Of a stretch of DNA of 64,000 bases, positions 46,501 to 58,500 are shown in pieces. The stretch comes from Cricetomys ansorgei. Taxonomy: Eukaryota > Chordata > Mammalia > Rodentia > Nesomyidae. The stretch covers positions 2,280,001 to 2,344,000 of the forward strand of contig JAMJFZ010000596.1 in NCBI GenBank assembly GCA_026225945.1, in the 5' to 3' direction. The notes under the pieces were generated by a model. The model saw nothing but the letters and a program-made list of their open reading frames with translations. It was not told the origin of the DNA and made no database searches. Position 1 is the stretch's first letter. The number at the start of each line of letters is the position of its first letter. The position numbers and the translations under genes were made by a program.

Positions 46501-49500
46501 TAATGTAATTATTGTTAATTATTACCAGACTAATTTATTTCTTGAATTTACATTATGATAGGGTTCATGTTGTATTTGGACTGGTTATTTCTGGTTTTGA
46601 AGTAATTGAACAGATTGAAAATCTGAAAACGGATGCTGCAAGCAGACCTTACGCAGACGTCCGTGTTATTGACTGTGGGGTGCTTGCCACAAAGTTGACA
46701 AAAGATGGTAAGAGCTGTCGTAGGGTGGAGGGATGTGGGACAGAGGTATAAAGCGCTGAGCAACGTTGGAGGCACCTTCTGAAGTCAGTGTGGATAGTGG
46801 TAGCATTGTTGCCTCTGGCCATGCTCTTTGTCCTGTCCACCAGCAGATGTCAGCTCCTTCTTGCTACTACCTGGTTGCTGGTTGGTTCAAGCCATCTCAT
46901 CCTTGGATTATTGCAGTACCCTCATAAATATATCTCTTACCTCTGTCTCCCTATTTTTCTATGACCATTTGTCAACAGGAGTGTCCCCACTGGTTTCCTT
47001 GCTTATGTCCTTGGCTCGCTTTGGTTTGTCCTTAGCAGCTACCAGAGTGATCCTCTTAAGCCTACGGTTCTCAACCTGTGGATCGTGACCCCTTTGAGGG
47101 GTTGAAGGACCCTTTCATAGGGGTCGCTAAGACCATCTGCATATCAGATATTTACACTATGATTCATAGTAGTACCAAAATTACAATTGCACAAGGAACT
47201 ATATTAAAGGGTGACAGCGTTAAGAAGGTTGAGAACCACCTTCTTAAGCCACCTTTAGTGCCACATCCTTCCTTCCCAGAAACCGACAGTGGTACCTTCA
47301 ACAGCTAGGCCTGTGTCTCTGATGTCTTTCTGACTTTCCCTTACTTATTGCTTTCCAGCCACACTGACCTTTATTCAGAAACTGGGGGACTTTGTTCCTG
47401 CTCTCATACCTGTAGACCCTTCCCCACCTACTTCAGGTCTCTGCTCAAATGTAATCTTAAGCTACCTGAGTCTTTCTGTTCCCTTTACATTGTTTACTTT
47501 CTGTTTAGCTTCTACTAAGCATCATTTGTAACACTTACTTAGAATATAGATTTCATATGGGGTATGAGCCTTGGTATTTTCCAGGTTTGCAGACAGCTGT
47601 ATTATATATAACTTGAAAAGTTTAGTTAAGTCTTGTTTTAGTTTGCTGTGCATGAAGCAATTATGATAGTCAGCAGTCAACATTTTTCACTATGGATGGT
47701 GTGCACTGGACTCAAGTACTAATGTTTTTGTTAATATCTATTAAAAGGTTTTGAGAAAAAAAGGAAGAAACCAACACATTCAGAAGTCTCGGATTCCTCT
47801 TCCAATTCCTCTTCCTCTTCAGAATCATCCTCAGAAAGTGAAGTTGAACGAGAGAGAATCAGAAGAAAGAGACATAAGAGGAGGCCAAAAGTCAGACATA
47901 CTAAGAAGAGACGGAAGGAACTGAGCGGGTCAGAGGAGCCAAGGAGGAAGCGCACAGTGAGCCCTGAAGGGTAAGTATGAGTCAGGTGGTCTGACTAAGC
48001 ACACCCAACCTGCAGCAGGAGCTCACAGACCACTGTGTAAGCTCAGTGTTCTTAGTCACTGTACTTAAGATGGACCATTTGGATTTTAACCTGATGCCTG
48101 TGACCTAGGAGTGGTATAGACATCGCATAGCAAAAGTGGGTGTAGTTGTCAGGTGAAGATAATTTTTGAAATCTTTTTAATTTTAAAGTTTTACTTTGTG
48201 TGTTCCAAGGTGTGTGTATGTGTGGAGGTCAGAGGATGGCTTGAGGAGTTGTTTCTCTCTCTCTACCAGATGGGTTCCCAGGGGTTAGATCCAACACACG
48301 AGGCTTGGCGCAAGGACTCTGCTCACTGAGCCATCTTGCCAGCCCTAATGCCTGAGAATCCTTTCTCTTAATGCAATCCTTGTAACTTACTCTTTGAGAT
48401 CTCGTTCATGTCTACAAGGTCCCTCCTTCAGTTCCCCTGCTCACTGCATATTCCTCCTCTGTTTTCCCTTTCCGTAACCCACTGAGTCAACTCAATGTGG
48501 CCTGTGTGTACAGGGTGCGGGTTAGGGCCACAGGCCACGCCCTGGAGCACAGGCAGCACACAGACACGTCTCTGGAGGACACTGACTTCCTACAGCACAG
48601 CACTGAGGTGGCTCCGTGGCTTCTCACCAACCTGACACTGAATGTGACCCCTGGGGCACACGGTGAAGAGAGCTCCCCTGCAGGTTCTCACAACATGGCG
48701 TGTGCGCACTAACACACACAAATAGATGCAGCTTTTTAAAAAGGAAAACATTAGGCTCATTGATAACTTCCATTTCAGAATTTTAATACTCTGGGGTTTT
48801 TCTTTCTCTTTAATTTTTCTTTTTAAAAAATTGCTTTGCTTAGATTTTTCACTGTGTTAATGTTTTTATATATTTGTGAAAACAACACTTCAGAGTGAGC
48901 GTAAGTTTTGCTGTTGTTTTATGTGCCTTTATTTTATGAAATACTAGCATTAACATCTAAATCGGTGCCTTGATTTATTTTAGTCATTCTGAGAGGAGTG
49001 ATGTGAATGAAAAAAGGTCAGGTGACTCACATGCTAGAAGAGAAAAGCCTGTCGTCCGCCCAGAAGAGATCCCTCCAGTTCCTGAGAACCGGTTTCTCCT
49101 TAGAAGAGACATGCCTGCTGCCACAGTGGAGCCTGAACCGTGAGTAGCTGGTGACTGTCCAGTACCTGACAGAAGCACCTTGCTCATGTTTTGGGACTGA
49201 GTCCATCACTGCAGAGGGGACAGTGGGGCCGTCCTCAGCGGGTGGACACGAAGCAAAGGGAAGGAGCTTTCAAGCATCTGGCTTTCTCATTGTTCCTCCT
49301 TTCTCTTCCGCCTGGCCCTAGCATATGGGGTACTTACTACGCCCAGTCTGTAGGGAATTGGATCTCCAGTCAGGTCGACGGTGACGACTAGCTATTGCCT
49401 TGTGTGTGTTTCTCTAATGAGTGAGTCCATCCAATCACTGTAACTCTGCACTCACTCAGCATGCCTCGTGCTCACAGTACACAGAGAGCTGCTAGGGGGT

Positions 49501-52500
49501 CGCAGGAGTGATGAACAGCATGAACCAGGAAAGGGAGCTGGCAAGTTAGTCAGTGAAGAGAGTGTGTCTTGCTGTTCGCTGTTGTTTTGTTTTGTTTTTT
49601 CAAGACAGAGTTTCGCTTGGAACTCTGGCTGCCCTGGAACTCACTCTGGAGACCAAATTGGCCTCAGATTGGCGGATCACAGAGACCCACCTGCCTCTGC
49701 CTCCCTCATGCTGGGATTAAAGGTGTGCGCCACCACTGCCCAGCATGTGCTTTGTTGTTTTGACTTGGTGTTTTTATCTGCTTATTTTTCAAGGCAGGAT
49801 TTTGCTGTGTATCACTGGCTAGACTGGAACTTGGAATCCTTCTGCTTTATCCTCCAGAGTTACAGTTATGTGCGTGCTGCCATGCCTGGCAGGGAAGGAA
49901 GTGTTTGTTGTAGTTATAGTGCCGATCTTGCTGCTCTGGCCTTTTGTTAAAGGAGTGAGGCTTTTCAGAAGAGGGTGTCAGGTTTGTTGAGCTCTGTGGA
50001 TCCAGCTGAGTGGTAAAATCTGTTTCAATTTTAACAGTGCCAAGTTAATTACATGGTGACTGGAGATACAATTTAGAATCATAAACATTGCTGCTGTTAC
50101 TTTCTCTGCATTGTGGCTTTAGATTTAGTCTCAGGTTACCATTTAATGTACTTTGTGTATTAGATTTAAATTCAGAATTAGTAAAAGGACACAAGCCAGG
50201 CATGGTGGCATATACATGTAGCCCTAGCTATGGGGAAGGCTGTCTGACCCCAGGATTGCTCTCCACCCTGAACAGCATAAGGGGCAGTGGGAGGGCGGAG
50301 GGACGGGAGAGAGATGTGGTGTGTGAGCAGAGGTGCTGCAGCACCTGGTATGAGGTCTGAATTCCTATGAGTAGTGGTCTAGGAAGCTGAGAAGGCAGGC
50401 AGAGCTGTTCCCCAGCCCTCCAGAGTTTGCTGTTTTGTTTTCTTTGCTTGTTTACTTTTGAGACAGGGTCTTGCTATATAACTAACCTAGGTTGGCATTA
50501 AACTCCCCACATGTTGGGATTATAGGCATGTGCTGGCATGCCTAGCTTCACAAATCTTTCATTTAAAAAAATGCAAAATAAAGGAATAAAAATCAAATTG
50601 TCTCTCCCCCCCCCCACCCCCCAATACACACTTACTAATGGGAAGAATACAATTTTTCTGGGGCAGGGTAACTCCATCTAGAGCTCAAGTTAGTGTTCTC
50701 TGTGAGAGCCGTTGGTAGTCTTCAGTGAGAGTTCACATACCTCATCTTGGCATTTGAAATGCTAGCCGTGACTACCTGGTGATGTGCGGTGTACCTCATA
50801 GCCGAGCTAACTCAGAAATGTGTGGGTGGGTGTGACTGTGCCCCCATAAAACATCATGAGTATTGACATTTGAATTTCGTGTAATTCCCGTGTCATGGAA
50901 TATGAAATCCTGCGTCCTACAGACTGTAGTTTACATTTGAACATTAGGAAGACGTTTTGGCATTTGCTTCTTTTTAATTGTCATCACAACCTTTTCAGGA
51001 ACATTCCAGATGTTGCACCTGTTCTAAGTGATCAGAAACCATCTGTATCAAAGTCTGGACGGAAAATTAAAGGAAGAGGCACCATTGTACGTATGTTAAA
51101 ACTTTCTTCTTTCGAATTGGTTACCTAAAGAGTAACTTCTTAAATTTTTATTTAAAAAGATCTGAAGTTTAGTTTCAGCTAAAATAGTTATCCTACTCAA
51201 AGTATCGTTTTTATTTTCCATAATTTTGGGAAGGTATGTCCATTGGCCATTGCATATATTTACAGCTGTGGATGGATTTAATTATCCAGTTGAGAAGTCT
51301 TAGTCTGTTGTGTAATGGAAGTTCATGAATGTGTTAGGATTGTAAAGGAAACTTGCCTCTCTTGCCTGTCAATGTCTTGATTTGAAGTGACTCCATAGTA
51401 TCCAGTTGGTACTTAGATCAGTGCTTAGATTGGAGTTTTGCCTGACTGTCCCACAAGAGGCATATTGAAAACAGTTACTGCCCTCTCTGTTTAAAGCGCT
51501 ATCACACGCCTCCGAGGTCAAGATCTCACTCTGAGTCTGAAGATGATGACAGCAGTGAGACTCCTCCTCACTGGAAGGAGGAGATGCAGAGACTGAGAGC
51601 TTACAGGCCACCCAGTGGCGAGAAGTGGAGCAAAGGAGACAAGTAAGCACCTGGAGTGTGCGTACAGCCTGGGTGCAGAATGCTAAATGTTGGACAGTTG
51701 CTGCCTGACATCCATAGTCAGGATGGCCAAAGGGAAGGCCAATAGGAGCATCCCTGCTGCCACCTGAGACCAGGGTGCACCACCTGAGACCGGGTGCACA
51801 CAAATTAGTCCTGATGACACTATGATCTTACAATCCCAGTGAAGATCGAGGCCGTCCTAGACCACATTAGCAGGACCTGTCTCAACAAAAGCAGGGATTG
51901 GGAAGGGAGCTCAGGTGGTAAAATAGCTTGCTTGCCTTTCGAGCATGGGGACCCCAAAATACATGTAAAAAGCCAGGTGTAGCAGCAAGCACTTTATAAT
52001 CCTAGTGCAGGTGGAGACAAGATCCTTGGGGCTTGCTGGGCAGCCAGTCTAGTGTATTGATGAACTCTAGGCCAATGAGAAATCCTCTCAGAAATTAACA
52101 GTCCTAAAAATGACACCTGAGCTGGCCTATATACATGCACACACATGCACCTGCACACATACAAACATGCATGTGCACATGGATTTTTTTTTAAAGAAGA
52201 AATAAGAAAAAGACTCTTTAAGTTGAATCACGACTGGGTATCTAGCTGTATGGTAGAGTGCTTGCTTAACTTAGCACACATAAGGTCTTGAGTATGGTGC
52301 CCATCACCACAGAACTCTGTCTGCAGAGACTCATCAGCAAGATTGCTTGGAACTGGGTGTCACTCTCGGAAATTGCTCTTGGGGGAAAAGGTTGTGAGCA
52401 GATCATATTGGGAGGTGGGTGTCTCCACAGGACTCCTGGTTATTTGGTATGGTTCTCACAAGCCTTCAGAGTCTTTGCTTCACTTTTAAACAGGAAGGAT

Positions 52501-55500
52501 CTTTTGTGGGTCTGTCAGTATTTGTCATCGCTCTGGTTCATGTTAACGTGTTGATACAGTTGGGTAGTCTCTTGTCAGTAAGAAGTGTGTTTTAAGATTC
52601 AGAAAGTGTTCACAAGTAATTACATGCACATTATGCTCCTGCTTACAGGCTAAGTGACCCCTGTTCAAGCCGATGGGATGAAAGAAGCTTGTCCCAGAGA
52701 TCCAGATCATGGTCCTATAATGGATACTATTCAGATCGTAGTACAGCAAGACACTCCGATGGTCACCACAAGAAACGCAGAAAGGAAAAGAAGTTTAAGC
52801 ATAAAAAGAAAGCTAAGAAGCAGAAGCATTGCAGAAGACACAGACAGACGAAGAAGAGAAGAATAGTTATGCCACCTGATTTGGAACCCTCAAGATCTCC
52901 CACCCGCCGATTGAAGTCCTCTTGTGATAGAGAAAGGAGATCTCGTGCCTCCTCCTCATCCTCTCATCATTCATCAAAGCGGGACTGGTCTAAATCCGAC
53001 AAGGAGGACCGTAGCTCTTCAACCCACTCCAGCAGAGACTCCTACAGATCCAAGTCTCATTCACGATCAGATTCTAGAGGGAGCTCGAGATCAAGGGCTC
53101 TGTCGAAGTCCTCATCGCATTCTCATAATAGATCAAAGTCCAGATCTAGCTCCAGGTCAAGGCACCGAAGAACAGCATCAAAATCACCAAAAAAACCTCA
53201 GTTGAGTGAAAATAAGCCAGTTAAGACAGAACCTTTAAGATCATCAATGCCACAGAATGGAAGTGTTCTAGTACAGCCAGTGGCAGCAGAAAACATCCCT
53301 GTAATACCATTGAGTGACAGCCCTCCCCCTTCTAGGTGGAAGCCTGGACAAAAGCCCTGGAAGCCCTCCTATGAGCGAATTCAGGAGATGAAGGCTAAAA
53401 CAACCCACCTGCTGCCCATCCAAAGCAGTTTAACAGATGTTAAAGAGATTGGGAGTTCATCATCCTATCACAGGAGAGAAAGACGTTCCGGAAGCGGTGG
53501 AAGCGCTTACTCAAAGTACAGTGATAGAAGCTCTGGGAGCTCAGGACGGTCGCGGAGCAAGTCTTCCAGGAGCAGGTCGTGCTCCAGGTCATACACAAGG
53601 TCAAGGTCACATAGTCTGCCCACTTCACACTCACGGTCTAGGTCCCCGTCATCTCGGTCTCACTCACAGCGTAAGTACAGTGACGGCTCCCACCGCAGTA
53701 GGTCATCTTCATGCACTTCGGTTAGCAGTTATGATGGAAGACGAGTCACGAAGACATTTAGATCCAGTGGGAAAAAAAGTGTCACTTCAAATAAAAGGCA
53801 CAGCAGCAGCTCTGAAAAGACACTTCACAGTAAATATGACAAAGTCAGAGAAAGGTCTTTGTGTCACAGAAAGTACAGTGACAGCAGGTCGTCTGTAGAT
53901 TACTCCTCGGACAGTGAGCAGTCACATGGCCAGGGTGCGCACTCAGCCCCAGAGAAGGAGAAGCTGGGGAGAGCGGAAGCCGGGAGTTACAAGCAGGGGC
54001 AAGGCAGAGAAGATGGCAAGTCCAAGCCTGAATGGGGGTGTCCTCATTCCAAAAAGAGAGCTTTTAAAGAGAGGCTTTCTGATCACTCTAGAGATGGCAG
54101 CAAGTCCAAAGGGAAGCATTGTGCTGGGAGTAAATGGGACTCTGAATCAAACTCAGAACATGATGTGACTAAGAACAGGAAAAGCGATCCCCGGAGATGT
54201 TCTGATAAGGAGGAGGGCGAAGCCTCTTCAGACTCCGAGTCAGATGCTGGTCAGAGTCACAGCAAAGCCAAACCCCCAGCAAAGCCTTCAGCAAGCGCTT
54301 CTCTGCCTGACAGTAATGGTGCCTGGAAGTCTAGGAGACCTCGGACTTCAGCTTCTGAGTCGGAGGGCTCCTGCTCTGTCTTGGGGAATGCTAGAGCCGA
54401 GCCCCAGAAGCAAAAACACCCGAAGGATAGTCTTAAAGGGGGTCACACAAAAAAGGTGAGAGAGAAGTTGAAAGCCAAAAAAGACAAAAAACACAAGGTT
54501 CCAAAACGGAAGCAAGCCTTCCATTGGCAGCCTCCACTAGAGTTTGGTGACGAGGAGGAGGAGGAAGTGAATGGAAAACAGGCTACGCAGGAGCCAAAGG
54601 AGCAGAAGCATGTTTCTGAGAAGTGTGAGGACAATGTTATGAAAGCAGAGAAAGCCTGTGATGAAGGCAGCTGTCCAAGCAAACCTAAGAAAGGGGGTTC
54701 TTCAGAGCATGACCCACTTGCGGAGGGTGATTGTGATCCCAGTTCTTGCCCTGGACCGCTAAAAGTGGAGGAAAGCACCATCTGCTCTCCCCCTAGCACC
54801 CAGCACCTTGAAGAACATATCCCAGGTGGAGGAGAGGATGTGCTTCAGACAGACGACAACATGGAGATTTGTACCCCTGATAGGAGTTCTCCTGCAAAAG
54901 GAGAGGGGGCATCTCCGTTAGCAGACTGCAGGCTAGACAGCCCAGAGGTGAGCATTATTTCAGAGCAGGATGAGCACATGGCACAACCCAAAGCAGCAGG
55001 TAAACAAGAAAGCAGTGTGTCTGAAATCAAGATTTTGGGTGAAGGTGGGAAACAGGACAGTTGTTCCAGTTTGGCCAGTTCTGTAGAAACTACTGGAAAG
55101 AAGGAGGGGGCTGAGAAGAGCCATATGAACCTCACAGATAAGTGGAAGCCACTGCAGGGTGTGGGAATCTGGCAGTGCCTACCGCAGCCACGTCCAGTGC
55201 TCTGGATGTGAAGGCATTGGCCACTGTGCCCGAAGTGAAACCACAGGGCTTGAGAATAGAAATCAAGAGCAAAAATAAAGTTCGGCCCGGGTCTCTCTTT
55301 GATGAAGTAAGAAAGACAGCACGCCTGAACCGGAGGCCACGGAATCAAGAGAGTTCCAGCGATGAGCAGACACCTAGTCGGGATGGTGGTAGACAGTCCA
55401 GGAGTCCACACAGATCTCGAAGTAAATCTGAAACCAAGTCTCGACACAGAACAAGATCTGTCTCCTATAGTCACTCAAGAAGTCGGTCTAGGAGTTCCAC

Positions 55501-58500
55501 ATCATCTTATCGGTAAAAAATAGTCTCTCTCCTCTGTTCTCCTCACAGGGAGGGTCTGCTGTCATTTAGCTCAGAAGAGCATTAGAAATGTCATTATTTC
55601 CAAATATCTGACAAGGGTCTAAGAAGCATTATTCCCTATGACCCAAACTACAGATAGAGGAAGACAGAGAAGGAGTGGGCATTTCAGAGAAGAAACGGGG
55701 CTCAGTTGAAAAGACTGTCATTGTCTGTAGTTTTATCACTTGGACAATGAAAGCTCTCTCACCATGGCTGGTGGTGAGTTCTCCTTATTCAAAGGTGTGA
55801 AATAGCTGGCTTTCTTGCTAGGTTATTGTGCCTTTGCAAAGAACTCTTTGAGCAGTGTCTGCAGGGCTTAGAGGTCGTTGACCTCTTTTACACACATTAA
55901 CTTACACGTTAACTACTCTTTTACACGCAGGGTGGGTATGTGCCAGGAAGGCAAAGTTGCTGTCCAAGGCACACATCTAAGTCCATCTTTGTGATCATGT
56001 TGTAATTTTTGTTCAAGTCCTATCAAGCATTTGCTGTCAGGATAGACTAGAGTACAAGGAGTGAGAGTGAGAGCTAAGAAAGGGAGCAGGTCACAGCGAC
56101 AGGAACCAATACGTCGTTATATTATGAGCGTGTAAATGCACCCATTGCAGTCTCTGTGGCTTTCCTCTATTTCACTGTTTGATTAAACCATGTGGCTTTG
56201 GCTTCTGGACTGCTTTCTTTGCAGTGCATGACTGTCTACTGTACAGAGTTTGTAAGACACCTTATCCCTGGTTGTGTCCCCTCCTGCCCTGCTGTTGCTC
56301 CTAACAGTGTCAGGAGTGTACACATTGTGTGCTTTCTCACTCGTTTCCACTGTAGATCAAGAAGCTACTCTAGAAGCCGGAGCAGAGGCTGGTACAGTCG
56401 AGGCCGAACTCGAAGTCGGAGCAGCTCCTATGGAAGTTTCCATAGCCACAGGTGAGCTTGTGGTCTCGCCCTACTATGTGGTACTCAGTCACTTGCTGTA
56501 GTCCACTTCCGGACAGGGCGGGGCAGCTGTGGGTCTGTCCTTGTCAAGTACACTGATCTGTTTCTCACCCAGTTCTTTGAGAGCTGTGGAAGCTCCCAGC
56601 TGTGTAGCTAGGCAGAGAAACAGCAGTATTGAGAGGCTGTGCCACTCTTCCTCCTCCATACGAGATCTTACTGAGGTCACAAGCACAGTCAGCTTTGACT
56701 TAGCGTGGGGGTTAAAGCAGACCATAGAGAGGAAACCCAGGGGAAAGTGTGCTGTGGGCAGGGCTTGCATTTCTACTTCCCAGCTGCCTCCTCCTTTGGC
56801 CTTGACGTATTTTCTGCTGTGGCCACTTTATGTAAGTGGCCCTTTTCCCTTCCCACCCAGCTGGGAGTCTCCTCAGAGAACTACATAAAGCTTATAGAGG
56901 TTTAAAAAAGAAAGTCCAATTTGTAATAGAAACAAAATAGAGTTATAAGATTTTACTGTGTTTTTGCTTTGATGGGCAAAAATGTCTAGATTGTTAATGT
57001 GGCCTGTGCCCCAGTGCACAAGGTGACAGTCCCTCCTGTGGTTCACACTAGGACGTCCAGCAGGAGCAGGTCCAGGAGCAGCTCCTGTGACCCCCACAGT
57101 CGCTCCAGGTAAGTGGCGGTGAGAAGCCCCAGAGTGCTGGGTGTGGGGGTGGGGATTGGCTTGTTGTGGTGCTCGGGTTGATCCCAGGGCCTTGCTGGAA
57201 CAGTGCACGTCTCTGCCATTAAGCTTACCTCTTAGCCTAAATGTTGCATTTCTTAAGTTAAATAACTTAAATGCATATGTTTATCTTTTGAAATCACACT
57301 CTTAAAATGAGATCTTTCTGACAATTTTTATCTGTTAACCCAGTGTGGTCCAGTGTCAGAAATGAGTGTCAAATTGTACTGGCAGGTGCTTGTTGAGTAT
57401 AATTGCCAATAAGATCAGATTCAGTCAAACTAACTTGGTGTTAATTTTGTGATATTTTTCAATGCAGAAAAGAAATTAACATTTTTCTCTTTAACATGGT
57501 AAGTTCAACTGGGGGCAATTGCTGGATGTTTCTAGAACTTGTTATGCAGCAGTCCTCACACCTTCATAGAGTGCCCGTGTGAGCTAGCCCCCTCTGACAG
57601 CCCTAAAAAGGAGACTTCCATGTCGGAATGGGAGAATTTAGTGTGTGTTGTTGCTGTTTAAGCAGATCCTACACTTACGATAGCTACTACAGCCACAGCC
57701 GCAGCCGCAGCCGCAGCCCGCGGAGCGACAGCTACCACCGAGGGCGAGGGCACAGCAGACGCTCCAGGTGGGTCCTTGCTTTAGAGCACTGAGTTACTGG
57801 GCTTCCGGTGCGCGGCCCGTCCGTGGAACCCTGCTCTCTTGAGTTTCTTTGGCCTACAGGCTGCTATTAAATACAGCCTCGGCTCTAAGAGTGGCCAGGT
57901 AATGGTTAACTGGTTATTGTTGTGGAGTTGAAACTAAATGGGTTCTCAGATACTCACATAGCTTTGAGTGAACGTTTGTTTCGGAAGGGGTAAGGAGAAG
58001 GCGGCCAGATCACGGCTCACTCCTGGCAGGCGGCTGGCTTGTCACTTTATCAAACCAGCCGCAGTTATTTGTTCTAGTAGCAGGGTTGGTGCTTATCTCT
58101 TATTTAATAAGATGGAAGCCTTAATGGCGTATGCATTGTCCCTTGCTGGTGCTGCTGTTACCCTCCCTCATCCATTGCAACCCCAGTAATGCTTCTACAG
58201 ACGGTGCACGTGAGACTGCCTTGCTTGAACTGTTGCCTTTAGCACACTACGCAGGAAGCCTCTTGCCAGCTCCCGCTCTGACTTCCGCCCTCTAAGGCTT
58301 TAGAACCTTGCCCTCTGCCACCTCCATCATTGTGTCTTTGTGTCTTGACGTCCCCTCAGTGCCCCTCCCCTACTTTCTGGTGGGTCTCCTCTGCAGCCCA
58401 TTGCCTTACAGCCCCTACCTCCATCCCATTGCTAATTCTGAGGTAGATTCCTTCCTGAAGAGCCCTTGTACCCCTGGGGTTCTCAGTGCACTGACCTGCC

